64,000 nt of DNA from Psychrobacter luti (GTDB lineage Bacteria; Pseudomonadota; Gammaproteobacteria; Pseudomonadales; Moraxellaceae). Position 1 is the first letter of the stretch. Each line of letters starts with the position of its first letter. Positions 25,632 to 35,076 of this stretch are shown here, piece after piece. The DNA is taken from the NCBI RefSeq assembly GCF_014192115.1, contig NZ_JACHXL010000002.1:310001-374000 (forward strand). Reading direction: 5' to 3'. The translations under genes were made by a program, and so were the position numbers. The notes under the pieces were generated by a model. It was not told the DNA's origin, did no database searches, and saw only the letters and a list, made by a program, of their open reading frames with translations.

Positions 25632-27788
25632 TTAGATTAGGTCGCTATGCGCTTGGATAGCAGTGAGGGCGATGGTATAGATAATATCATCGACCAAAGC
25701 ACCACGTGATAAGTCATTAACCGGCTTATTCAAGCCCTGCAACATCGGTCCAACACTGACCACATTGGCACTACGTTGTACCGCTTTATAAGTAGTGTTA
25801 CCAGTATTCAGGTCAGGGAATATAAAGACGTTTGCTTGCCCAGCAACGGGTGAGTCAGGCGCTTTTTGCTTGCCAACACTCATGACCGAAGCCGCATCAT
25901 ACTGCAATGGTCCATCGACTTTTAGATTTGGCGCACGCTCGCGTACAATTTGAGTCGCACGGGTGACTTTTTCGACATCAGCGCCAGTACCTGACGAGCC
26001 AGTAGAGTAGCTAATCATTGCCACTTTTGGATCGATACCGAAGGCGGCGGCTGATTGTGCTGATTGAATAGCAATCTCAGCCAATTCTTCTGCATTTGGA
26101 TCAGGGTTGATGGCGCAGTCACCATAGACGACCACTTGCTCAGGCAGCAGCATAAAAAATACTGACGACACGAGTGAGTACTCCGGCGCTGTTTTGATCA
26201 GCTGAAACGCTGGGCGGACGGTATTCGCAGTGGTATGAATCGCACCAGATACCAGACCGTCAACTTCATCCATTTGCAGCATGGTCGTACCCAAATACAC
26301 CGTATCTTTTAGGTATTCAGCAGCGACTTCAGCATTGGTTTTACCTTTACGGCGTTCGACCACTGCAGCGATATATTTATCCATATCAAGGCTATCAGGA
26401 TCAATGATTTCAAGCCCTTCTGGCAATACTAAGTCGCGGTTTTTAGCAACTTGTTCGACATCAGCACGCTTAGCAAGCAATACGCAATTGGCGATACCGC
26501 GGCTTTGGCAAATACAGGCAGCTTCTACCGTACGTGGCTCAGAGCCTTCTGGTAGTACGATACGTTTTTTAGCATTTTGCGCCTTTTTGACCACTTGATG
26601 ACGAAATGCTGACGGCGATAAGCGCGGCTCATGATTTTGGCTAAAGTAGGCTTTGATCCAGCTCAAATCCAAATGTGCGGCGACATAACGCGCTACTTCT
26701 TCAGCGCGCTCCGTATCATCGCTTGGAATCTCTGCACTCATGTGTAATAAACTCTGTACCGTCTCAAAACTGTCATCTTCGACACTCATCACAGGGATAC
26801 CAGTTTTGAGGGCAGATTGCCATAGCTCTGCAACCGTTGGGCTTGGTACCACGCCGCCAGTCAACACCAAGCCTGCCAGTGGAATGCCGTTGATGCAGGC
26901 AAGTCCCGCTGCCAATAATAAATCATCGCGGTCGCCTGGTACGACGATAAGCGTGCCACGTTTAAACACTTCATCGACACGTGCAACCGAGCGCGCGGTT
27001 AAGCTAATGCGATTGATACGGCGCGATTTTGCTTCACCAACGTTGAGCCAAGTGGCGTCAAGTTCAGCGGCGATATCCCATGTACGCGGCACAGATAATG
27101 AGTCGCTAAAGGGCACCACACCGATTAAGCGAAATTCCTCGGTATTGAAGTGCGGTGATAGACGCTGGACTTCTTGCATAAAGCCGTCATCCAAGCTCAC
27201 AAGCGCTTCACCCGGTGCGACTATTTGATTTTCCATGGTGCTTTGTGCATTGGGCAAATCATGCATACGCATCAAGATACAGCCAAGTGTACGGTCGCTG
27301 GCCATACCGCCAAATTCGCGGGCATGGACATCAAGCTTATCGGCCAAATAGGCAGGCTTACTGGTATCAGCGGTGCTAACAAAGATGATTCTGGCGTCTA
27401 ATGCATGAGCAATGGCACGGTTGATTTGTGAGGCATAAGAGGTTTCAGTTGTCGGTACTAAGCCTTCGCAAATGACCACATCGTAGTCATCGCCGAGGGT
27501 ATGGTAGTTGACAACCACTTCTTCCATCAAGTCATCAAGATTGTCGTCACCGATCATGCGCTCAACCCGTTGACGGCTGATAGATTCTGGCGGCTTAAGC
27601 CCAAATGCGTGCATTGCTAATGCGCTTGAGCTGTCCAAGCTGTTTTGTTTATCGAGCGTATCATCTTGCAAAAACGGCTTCATAAAGCCCGCTTTAATAC
27701 CGTTATAATCAAAAGCACGAATCAAGCCTAACGCTGCTGACGTCACACCAATACCGCGGCTGATAGGTACAAGTAAAATAGTTTGCAT
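25632..27788 (-). CDS. pta: Phosphate acetyltransferase
   Basis: It interconverts acetyl-CoA and acetyl phosphate. The long form (718 residues) has three parts: an N-terminal P-loop-like domain (IPISRG-type start, about 1-200), a DRTGG regulatory domain (about 220-330) and the catalytic PTA_PTB domain (about 390-715), with RIVLPEGSEPRTVEAA, SYSTGSSGTGADVEKV and LQYDAA. AGGATATATT precedes the ATG. ackA ends 114 bases upstream on the same strand, so the two form the classical acetate module. A terminator lies behind. The same window has acs, giving both routes of acetate activation. Confidence 0.96.
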   Translation of the reverse strand: MQTILLVPISRGIGVTSAALGLIRAFDYNGIKAGFMKPFLQDDTLDKQNSLDSSSALAMHAFGLKPPESISRQRVERMIGDDNLDDLMEEVVVNYHTLGDDYDVVICEGLVPTTETSYASQINRAIAHALDARIIFVSTADTSKPAYLADKLDVHAREFGGMASDRTLGCILMRMHDLPNAQSTMENQIVAPGEALVSLDDGFMQEVQRLSPHFNTEEFRLIGVVPFSDSLSVPRTWDIAAELDATWLNVGEAKSRRINRISLTARSVARVDEVFKRGTLIVVPGDRDDLLLAAGLACINGIPLAGLVLTGGVVPSPTVAELWQSALKTGIPVMSVEDDSFETVQSLLHMSAEIPSDDTERAEEVARYVAAHLDLSWIKAYFSQNHEPRLSPSAFRHQVVKKAQNAKKRIVLPEGSEPRTVEAACICQSRGIANCVLLAKRADVEQVAKNRDLVLPEGLEIIDPDSLDMDKYIAAVVERRKGKTNAEVAAEYLKDTVYLGTTMLQMDEVDGLVSGAIHTTANTVRPAFQLIKTAPEYSLVSSVFFMLLPEQVVVYGDCAINPDPNAEELAEIAIQSAQSAAAFGIDPKVAMISYSTGSSGTGADVEKVTRATQIVRERAPNLKVDGPLQYDAASVMSVGKQKAPDSPVAGQANVFIFPDLNTGNTTYKAVQRSANVVSVGPMLQGLNKPVNDLSRGALVDDIIYTIALTAIQAHSDLI

Positions 27789-27902
27789 AATATATCCTAC
27801 TGTTTATTATATTTTTAACGAGGTTCTCATCATTGTAGCTATAGAAAATTAAGAGAACCTCTGATATGCGATGATATTAATCTTTATACGTTGCTACCAA
27901 TC

Positions 27903-29135
27903 TTACTGTAAACCCAAGGCTTGACGCGTTTCTTGGGCGATACGGCATTCTTCATCGGTCGGCACTACCCACAGCTCAATGCTGCTATCATCGGCTTGGA
28001 AATTGCCTTCGCGACCACCGACCAATTTGGCGTTTTTATCGGCATCTACTTTGATACCAAAATGCGGCATCATCTCTAAGATACGCGTACGCGTAGTAAC
28101 CGAGTTTTCGCCAATACCACCAGTAAATACAATGCCGGTAAAATCAGGTAGGGCACAGCTTAAGCTAGCAAGGTATTTGGCGACACGATAACAGAACATC
28201 TCAATGGCAAGCTTGGCGTCTTGATGACCTTCATTAGCTGCTTGCTCAATGGTACGCAAGTCATTTGATAAACCTGAAATACCAAGCAGACCACTTTCGT
28301 TATTGAGCATCTTATCAATCTCTTCCAAGCTCATGCCCAGTTGACGCTTGAGATGAATATGTAAGCTTGGGTCAACATCACCGCTGCGCGTACCCATCAT
28401 GAGACCTTCAAGCGGGGTCAGACCCATACTGGTATCGAGACTTTTACCATCGTAGACAGCCGTGGCAGAGCAACCATTACCTAGATGCGCGGTTAGCCAA
28501 CCTTGAGGTCCTTTTGCGCTGGTAATTTCGCTGGCGCGTTCTGATACATAAGCGTGCGAGGTACCATGGAAGCCGTAACGGCGGATTTTATGTTCGTCAT
28601 AAAGGGCTTTTGGCAGCGGATAACGGAAGGCAACCGGCGGCATGGTCTGATGGAAGGCAGTATCAAACACTACTACTTGTGGCATTTCAGGATAAATGGC
28701 TTGTACCGCTTCGATACCCAAAGCATTAGCAGGATTATGTAATGGTGCCAGCACTTTTAAGCGTTTCACTTCTTCTAGGACATGCGCATCGACACGTACC
28801 GCTTCTGAGTATTCACGACCGCCATGTACCACGCGATGACCGACAGCAATAAAGTGATACTGCTCTAATAGCTCAAGGATTTTTTGTAAGGCAAGTTCGT
28901 GACGACCACCAGCAATAGCAATTTCTAACTTTTCACCATTTAACGTCGTGTGCTTGATACGGGCGGTGTCGAGGCCTAAGTTTTCGGCAAGACCTGTGAT
29001 ACGAATAGAATTGTCTTCGCTGATCAGCGCGTATTTGATAGAAGAGGAACCACAGTTGAGGACTAAAGTGGGGTTGATCAGGTTTGATGTTTTGGTATTT
29101 TTGTCATCAAAAGTCGTGGTTAGGCTGGCACTCAT
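27903..29135 (-). CDS. ackA: Acetate kinase
   Basis: It transfers phosphate between ATP and acetate. The 410-residue protein has the kinase signature NCGSSSIKYA at residues ~28-37, the second signature in VFDTAFHQTMP, YGFHGTSHAYVSERA near residue 190, and the ADP-binding GGIGENS near 340. An extra ~25 polar residues precede the usual start. AAGGATAGAGT before the ATG nevertheless supports the start given. It is the first gene of ackA-pta. The 700-base region upstream separates it from the divergent lptM-lysA genes. Confidence 0.96.
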   Translation of the reverse strand: MSASLTTTFDDKNTKTSNLINPTLVLNCGSSSIKYALISEDNSIRITGLAENLGLDTARIKHTTLNGEKLEIAIAGGRHELALQKILELLEQYHFIAVGHRVVHGGREYSEAVRVDAHVLEEVKRLKVLAPLHNPANALGIEAVQAIYPEMPQVVVFDTAFHQTMPPVAFRYPLPKALYDEHKIRRYGFHGTSHAYVSERASEITSAKGPQGWLTAHLGNGCSATAVYDGKSLDTSMGLTPLEGLMMGTRSGDVDPSLHIHLKRQLGMSLEEIDKMLNNESGLLGISGLSNDLRTIEQAANEGHQDAKLAIEMFCYRVAKYLASLSCALPDFTGIVFTGGIGENSVTTRTRILEMMPHFGIKVDADKNAKLVGGREGNFQADDSSIELWVVPTDEECRIAQETRQALGLQ

Positions 29136-29838
29136 ACTCTATCCTTAGATTATATTTTGTAAGTGGTGCATCGTCATCGATTATCACCGGTTGTATCAAC
29201 AAAAACCAGCCATATCCTTGCTGGCGCACGCCAAACAGCTGACATACGTAAGCAATGACATCGCTGATTTTCATTACTCTTGGGCTAGGACTGTTTTAAA
29301 GAACGTTAAAAGTTTTCATCTATCTGTTTTTAGCAGCCAGTTTTTAGAAATCTGGTCTTGCAAAACTTAGGTTTTTGTACTTTTAAATGTTAATAGGACG
29401 CATGCTAGCGCCTCGTCACAGCCACAAGGGTCAAGTATAATGTACCATATTTTTGCGTGTATACCACGATAACTATAAGGTTTTAATTAGCAATCTAATG
29501 AGCGCCTAATACAAGTGTACACCGAAGGCCGCGAGTGTTTATCAGTTATAATGAGACAAAAATACGCTCTATAAAAATTGTAAGTAAATTTTTCTGGGTT
29601 TATAAGCTGATGCTTTATCAATTCTGTATGACCTATCTATAATACTCATTTAATTATAAACTCAGTCATTTATTTGCATAAATTTATGGGTCAAACAGAG
29701 GTCGTAGGCGCACAGCTTTATCGAATAATGCTATGATTAAAAAATTGTCCTACTTTCCCTATTGCAGCCTTAGTTTTTTTCGCTGATAGTTGTTTTTATC
29801 GCGTACACACCGTTGCAAGATTACAGGTTATCTATTCT
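29136..29838. other. Long intergenic region ackA / lptM
   Basis: About 700 AT-rich bases between divergent genes. A TATAAT on the plus strand at 29436-29441 and another near 29553 could be -10 elements. cyaY, often divergent from lptM-lysA in related bacteria, is not here, and I see no open frame or RNA motif that I can identify. Confidence 0.35.
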
Positions 29839-30111
29839 ATGTTTATGACACGATGCACCTCAAAAACCGAGCACCCTCAGGTAGTGGTAAGCACCACTCG
29901 CCATGCTATGTATAACATAATATTTGGTGCGTCTATCGCCATAGCTTCAGCGGCATTATTGACAGGTTGCGGACAAAAAGGCGACTTGTATCTTGTGGAC
30001 TCTGGTAAGGCAATAGGCGATAGCACAGCTATCTTGGATAGTGGTAACAACACTCAAGATACAGATGATTTTCAATTGCCTGAACCTAGCAGTGATCCTA
30101 ACGATTACTAA
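29839..30111 (+). CDS. lptM: LptM (YifL)-like small lipoprotein
   Basis: A small lipoprotein whose lipobox LTGC is followed at once by GQKGDLYL, the hallmark of LptM, which assists maturation of the LptD/LptE outer-membrane LPS translocon. As given it has 90 residues; an internal ATG at 29908 would give 67, nearer the family size, but its signal would then lack positive charges. Neither start has a strong SD, so the start is uncertain. The mature tail is acidic and Asn/Ser-rich. lysA follows 116 bases downstream; the lptM-lysA-dapF-xerC order is typical of gammaproteobacteria. Confidence 0.82.
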   Translation: MFMTRCTSKTEHPQVVVSTTRHAMYNIIFGASIAIASAALLTGCGQKGDLYLVDSGKAIGDSTAILDSGNNTQDTDDFQLPEPSSDPNDY

Positions 30112-30227
30112 TGGTTGATTATTGCTTATTCACATACAAACGTTAAAGCGATTTTTAGCGTATCCGACATGCTATTTACCTTAATACCTTAATACCTTAA
30201 TACATTGATTATATTAGAGATGCTTAT

Positions 30228-31562
30228 ATGAGTCAGTCAGTCACTACCCAAACTGAGCAGGGATTGTATGTTAATCCTGAAGCCTTAACCGCCCATTTAC
30301 CCGCGCTAGATTATCGCGACGGTGCGCTATATATGGAGCAGGTCAGTATTGATGAAGTGGTTAAACACTATGGTACGCCTTGTTATGTGTACTCAAAACA
30401 AGCCATTTTAGATGTTTATCAATCTTATACCGCTAGCTTTGCCAGTCTAACCCATCAGATCTGTTATGCGGTAAAGGCAAACTCGAATTTGGCGGTACTT
30501 GGTATCTTGGCGCAAGCAGGGGCAGGGTTTGATATCGTCTCACGTGGCGAGCTGATGCGGGTATTGGCCGCCGGTGGCGAAGTATCACGTGTCGTATTCT
30601 CAGGCGTTGGCAAAACTTATAGCGATATCGAGTATGCGCTGACCCAAGGTATCGGCTGCTTTAACGTTGAGTCGATTAGTGAGCTGACCTTAATCAACGA
30701 CGTCGCAAAATCACTTGATAAACCTGCGCCAATCTCTCTACGGGTCAACCCTAATGTCGATGCCAAGACGCATCCGTATATCTCAACAGGGTTAAAAGAC
30801 AATAAATTCGGCATCAGTCATGAAAATGCCGTCGCTGTTTATGAGCAAGCCGCGCAATTATCGCATATCAATATTGTCGGTATTGATTGTCATATTGGTT
30901 CGCAATTGACTGAAGTTGCCCCATTTGTCGCGGCATTGGATAAAGTCATTGAGTTGATACATAGCCTGCGTGATAAAGGCATTGCGCTGCGTCATATCGA
31001 TTTGGGCGGTGGTTTGGGCGTACGTTATATCGATGAGACGCCCGTATCTATCGATGAGTTTGCCCAAGCGTTATTACCAAAACTTAGTGAGCTTGGCTTG
31101 ACGGTATTCTTTGAGCCGGGTCGCAGTATCGTGGCCAATGCGGGTGTGCTATTAACTAAGGTTGATGTGCTTAAGCCAACTGAGCATAAGAACTTTGCTA
31201 TTGTCGATGCAGCAATGAACGACTTGATTCGTCCGGCTTTATATCAAGCTGAAATGGCAGTTATTCCAAGTGTTCTACCTAGCAAGGATATTGATACCGA
31301 TGGTACGCAGTCATGGGATATCGTTGGTGCGATTTGTGAAACAGGTGACTTTTTAGCAAAAGACCGTTTATTATCACTTGCTACCGGTGACATCTTGGCG
31401 ATAACGGGTGCTGGCGCGTACGGCTTTACCATGAGTAGCAACTACAACTCGCGCGGGCGAGCAAGTGAAGTGATGGTAGCTGACGATCGTCATCAGCTGA
31501 TTCGTAAACGTGAAACGCTTGAAGCATTATATGCTGATGAAATGTTGTGGCAGGATAAGTAG
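30228..31562 (+). CDS. lysA: Diaminopimelate decarboxylase
   Basis: The last step of lysine synthesis: PLP-dependent removal of CO2 from meso-diaminopimelate. The 444 residues include an N-terminal alanine-racemase-like barrel with the PLP lysine in CYAVKANSNLAVL near residue 83, HIGSQL near 225, the glycine-rich DLGGGLGV near 260, EPGRS near 300 and the substrate-binding Cys in CETGDF near 370. AGAG lies before the ATG. Between lptM and dapF, it is followed by a terminator, so dapF probably has its own promoter. Confidence 0.97.
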   Translation: MSQSVTTQTEQGLYVNPEALTAHLPALDYRDGALYMEQVSIDEVVKHYGTPCYVYSKQAILDVYQSYTASFASLTHQICYAVKANSNLAVLGILAQAGAGFDIVSRGELMRVLAAGGEVSRVVFSGVGKTYSDIEYALTQGIGCFNVESISELTLINDVAKSLDKPAPISLRVNPNVDAKTHPYISTGLKDNKFGISHENAVAVYEQAAQLSHINIVGIDCHIGSQLTEVAPFVAALDKVIELIHSLRDKGIALRHIDLGGGLGVRYIDETPVSIDEFAQALLPKLSELGLTVFFEPGRSIVANAGVLLTKVDVLKPTEHKNFAIVDAAMNDLIRPALYQAEMAVIPSVLPSKDIDTDGTQSWDIVGAICETGDFLAKDRLLSLATGDILAITGAGAYGFTMSSNYNSRGRASEVMVADDRHQLIRKRETLEALYADEMLWQDK

Positions 31563-31613
31563 ACCCTAGCAACGTCGCTATGCCAGATTGGTAAAAACTT
31601 GAATTCGATGATT

Positions 31614-31652
31614 AAAAAAGGACCCATTGTGATAATGACAATGGGTTTTTTT
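31614..31652 (+). terminator. lysA terminator
   Basis: ACCCATTGT pairs with ACAATGGGT, extended by A and T tracts on the two sides, 51 bases after lysA. Confidence 0.88.
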
Positions 31653-31788
31653 GTGGCAGACGATGATTAAAAATAATAGCGCTGACAGATAGATAGAACT
31701 TGGCGTTAGATAGCGGTGATAATTATGATTGTATCTGACAGCGTGCTAATATAAGGCATACATAAAAATAGGATAGGATAACAAGGAT

Positions 31789-32676
31789 ATGCTAATAGAA
31801 TTTACAAAGATGCACGGTCTGGGCAATGACTTTATGGTCATCGATTTGGTGACCCAGCGCTTAGAGTTAACCAAGGATTTGGTACAACTATTAGGCGATC
31901 GTCATTTGGGCATTGGCTTTGACCAATTGCTCGTTGTTGAGCCGCCGATGCGTCCGGATGTTGATTTTAGTTATCGCATTTTTAATACCGATGGGACAGA
32001 GGTTGAGCAGTGTGGTAATGGCGCGCGTTGTTTTGCCCGTTTTGTGCAAGCGCGTAAATTGTCATTTAAACAGCGCCTACGTGTTGAGACGGCGAGCGGT
32101 ATTATTTCGTTGACGACTGACCGTTATGGCTGGGTCGAAGTCGATATGGGTAAGCCAAAATTTGAGCCAAGTGAGATTCCCTTTACTCCTAGAGCGACGA
32201 CCAAAATCCAAAACGCCTATCATCTGGATGTCAATGGCACGCCAGTTCAGCTTTATGTTGCTAATATGGGCAATCCGCATGCGGTTATCAAAGTCGACGA
32301 CGTACTCGATGCTGACGTTGAAACATTAGGGAAAGCCATCGAATCACATCCAGCATTTCCAGAGCGCGTCAATGTCGGTTTTATGCAAGTGATGAATCAG
32401 CGTCATATTCGCTTGCGTGTCTATGAGCGCGGTGTCGGTGAGACGCAAGCTTGTGGTACGGGTGCTTGTGCGGCAGTGGCGGTCGGTATCCGTGAAGGTT
32501 GGCTTGATGAAGGTGAAGATGTACGCGCGCAACTTTATGGCGGCAGCATGATTATCAAATGGCAGCCAGGTTATTCTGTGATGATGACCGGTCCAACGGC
32601 TTTTGTCTATGAAGGCGTCTTTAGCCCAGATGGTCTGATGGCACAAGCGGGCATTAAGCCCACTCCAGAAGGTTAA
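31789..32676 (+). CDS. dapF: Diaminopimelate epimerase
   Basis: It converts LL- to meso-diaminopimelate, the substrate of LysA and a peptidoglycan building block. The 295 residues have the start FTKMHGLGNDFMVID, the first catalytic Cys in EQCGNGARCFARF near residue 75, and the second in ACGTGACAAVAVG near residue 223, so both acid/base cysteines are present. The nearest AAGG is only two bases from the ATG; an AGGATAA further up is better placed. It follows the lysA terminator and precedes xerC by 43 bases. Confidence 0.97.
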   Translation: MLIEFTKMHGLGNDFMVIDLVTQRLELTKDLVQLLGDRHLGIGFDQLLVVEPPMRPDVDFSYRIFNTDGTEVEQCGNGARCFARFVQARKLSFKQRLRVETASGIISLTTDRYGWVEVDMGKPKFEPSEIPFTPRATTKIQNAYHLDVNGTPVQLYVANMGNPHAVIKVDDVLDADVETLGKAIESHPAFPERVNVGFMQVMNQRHIRLRVYERGVGETQACGTGACAAVAVGIREGWLDEGEDVRAQLYGGSMIIKWQPGYSVMMTGPTAFVYEGVFSPDGLMAQAGIKPTPEG

Positions 32677-32719
32677 TGGACAATGATAAGCGGTGCAAGT
32701 TTGCTGTTAGGTAAATGTT

Positions 32720-33778
32720 ATGGTCATCTCTAAGAAGGCTATGTTCAGTAAAAACCGTCAAACGACAGAGCCTACCTTAGATTCTGAGTCAAAAACGTGG
32801 CTATCAGTTGAGCACGCCGCTGCTATAGAATCGGATGCCGCGCTACGTGAATTGTTAGTGCCGGTACATCGTTGGCTAAATACGCTGTCGGTGCGTAACC
32901 ATTCAGAACATACGCTGGTGGCTTATTTTGCGGGCTTAAATCAATTAGCGCTGTTTTTACGCGGTAAACGCTTGACGTGGACGCGCTGTGATAAGCGCCA
33001 ATTGGCTCAGCATATCAGCCAGCGCCTCGATGAAGACAAGCTTGCACTTGCCAGCGTCCAGCAAGAGCTGTCCGCTATTCGCCACTTTTATGGTTGGCTG
33101 ATAGAAGAGGATTTGGCACGTATCAATCCAACCACGGGCTATCAGCTTAAGCGCAGCCCTAGACCGCTGCCGTCTATTGCCGATGTAGATTTGCTTACTC
33201 AGCTGCTTGACCAAGAGATTCCTGATACACCCGAGCAGGCGCGCTTATGGTTACGTGATAAGGCGATGTTTGAATTGCTTTATAGCAGTGGCTTACGTGT
33301 CGGCGAGCTGGTTGCGCTTGATATGGCAGACATAGATTTGGCTGATTTGCGTGTTCGCGTGACGGGTAAAGGCAATAAAACGCGCTTGGTGCCATTAGGC
33401 GTCAAAGCAGCAGAGGCGATTAAGCGTTATCTACCGCACCGAAATCTGTGGGTAGAGCAGATGGATAGCGCCTTATTCATCAGTGAGAAATTAGGCACAC
33501 GCTTATCAACAAGGGCAGTGCAACAGCGTCTCAAAGTTGCGGCCACTCGTGCGGGTATCGCACAAAATATGTATCCGCATCTATTGCGTCATTGCTTTGC
33601 CTCACACATGCTGTCAGGCAGTGGCGACTTACGAGCCGTCCAAGAAATGCTTGGTCACAGCGATATCAGCACCACGCAAATTTATACCCATGTTGATTTT
33701 GCTAAATTAACGCAAGTTTATGACCGCGCCCATCCTCGTGCGACTCACGCACCTAAAGATAGCAATCCAACCACTTAA
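32720..33778 (+). CDS. xerC: Tyrosine recombinase XerC
   Basis: With XerD it resolves chromosome dimers at dif. The 352 residues have an N-terminal SAM-like core-binding domain (about 45-135) and a C-terminal catalytic domain with all conserved residues: Arg in YSSGLRVGELVALD near 195, Lys in VTGKGNKTR, His-Arg in PHLLRHCFASHML near 290, His in LGHSDIS and the nucleophile Tyr in TQIYTHV near 325. A polar tail of about 40 residues precedes the usual start. AGGT with a seven-base spacer precedes the ATG. The dapF-xerC order matches other gammaproteobacteria. Confidence 0.95.
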   Translation: MVISKKAMFSKNRQTTEPTLDSESKTWLSVEHAAAIESDAALRELLVPVHRWLNTLSVRNHSEHTLVAYFAGLNQLALFLRGKRLTWTRCDKRQLAQHISQRLDEDKLALASVQQELSAIRHFYGWLIEEDLARINPTTGYQLKRSPRPLPSIADVDLLTQLLDQEIPDTPEQARLWLRDKAMFELLYSSGLRVGELVALDMADIDLADLRVRVTGKGNKTRLVPLGVKAAEAIKRYLPHRNLWVEQMDSALFISEKLGTRLSTRAVQQRLKVAATRAGIAQNMYPHLLRHCFASHMLSGSGDLRAVQEMLGHSDISTTQIYTHVDFAKLTQVYDRAHPRATHAPKDSNPTT

Positions 33779-33837
33779 TCTCATAAAATGACTTTCTAAA
33801 AATGTTTTCTAAAAATTCATCTTGCTAGAAAACTGCC

Positions 33838-34734
33838 TTATGCCAAACGATGACAGTCAAAAATAGGCATTTTTTGTCGCCCTTGCTGTTGTGCCTGTTT
33901 ATCTAAGGTTGCCAAAACCAAAGCATAATTTTTATGATCTTTATTAGCAGAATGGTTTAATTCACTATCTTCATAGCTACTCATAACGGTTCCATCATAA
34001 GCGGTGATAGCTGCATGCCCCCATGTCTGCCGTGTATGACCATCTTTATAAACGTGCTCACCACCTTGAGCTGCACCAATCACCATACATTGGCTGTCTA
34101 AAGCACGTGCGCGTAATAAGAGCGACCAGTGTGCTTGCCCGGTCAAATAAGTAAAGGCTGATGGCGCGCTTAGCAAATCCGCGCCCGCTTGCCGTAAACG
34201 CTGTGCCAATGCTGGAAAACGTAAATCAAAGCAAACCATCATACCGAGCTGATAAACAGTTGTACCCATATCTATTGGAGCCACGACTGTTTGCGTACCG
34301 GGCTCAAAGGTCGCCGCTTCATTATAACTACCTTGCTTGTCTGCGACGGTCGCAGTAAACAGGTGAATTTTATCGTAGCGCGCAACACGCGTACCATCGG
34401 GTGCAAACAGCTGGCTGACTTGGCGCAATCTACCATCGGGTACGATGACGCCATCAGGGCGGTAAGGGCAGGGTAGTGAGCCTGCAAGTACATAGATACC
34501 ATAAGTACGCGCATAGTCAGCTATCGTTGCTGACAGCGCATCAAAGCGCTCTGCAGTGACAAACTGTCGACCCATGCTACAGCAGTTTTCTGGTAGTACT
34601 GCTAGCTGTGCGCCTTGCGCGCGTGCATCGATAATGGCGGCTTTTATATCGGCTAAATTGTCTTCGATATTTTGCTGGCTATTCATTTGCACAGCAGCCA
34701 CGGTTAGTTGTCCGTTATTTCTTATCTCATTCAT
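33838..34734 (-). CDS. Carbon-nitrogen hydrolase (nitrilase superfamily, Nit-type amidase)
   Basis: A 298-residue hydrolase with the nitrilase catalytic set: Glu in VLPENC near residue 48, Lys in YDKIHLF near 127 and Cys in MVCFDLRFP near 167. The sequence is of the Nit1/Nit2 type, whose members hydrolyse deaminated glutathione or omega-amides and so act in metabolite repair; which applies here is inferred. AGGAAGAATACT before the ATG supports the start. It is convergent with xerC and divergent from rpoN. In many relatives a lptB gene precedes rpoN, but here this amidase lies there on the other strand. Confidence 0.88.
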   Translation of the reverse strand: MNEIRNNGQLTVAAVQMNSQQNIEDNLADIKAAIIDARAQGAQLAVLPENCCSMGRQFVTAERFDALSATIADYARTYGIYVLAGSLPCPYRPDGVIVPDGRLRQVSQLFAPDGTRVARYDKIHLFTATVADKQGSYNEAATFEPGTQTVVAPIDMGTTVYQLGMMVCFDLRFPALAQRLRQAGADLLSAPSAFTYLTGQAHWSLLLRARALDSQCMVIGAAQGGEHVYKDGHTRQTWGHAAITAYDGTVMSSYEDSELNHSANKDHKNYALVLATLDKQAQQQGRQKMPIFDCHRLA

Positions 34735-35076
34735 AGTATTCTTCCTGATTTTAAGCTGTATTGGTTTTCCCTTTTATCTGCTCTTTTATTCTATTGTTAT
34801 TCAAGACTCTTATGCATAAGTTTTGCGTTGGTCTTACATTATTAAGCGCTTAGTATCTCTGCAAAGCTATTGATGTTTTTATAATTTGAGCAAGAGTTAA
34901 AAAATAGCTTATCTGGACAGGGTATAAATTATCATAGCAACATTGTAGCAAAAAATGCTATCGTCATGACCTGACCGCTTAAAGCCCCTTTTAGTCCGTA
35001 TAAGCATTAATAATCGCAGGCTTTAACCAGCATAACATATAGAATCTTACCCTGATCGGAGTGTAATAAGTCACCC
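34735..35076. other. Divergent promoter region before rpoN
   Basis: About 340 AT-rich bases between the amidase and rpoN. A TATAAA near 34923 could be the rpoN -10, but no -35 is convincing. No gene is seen. Confidence 0.35.
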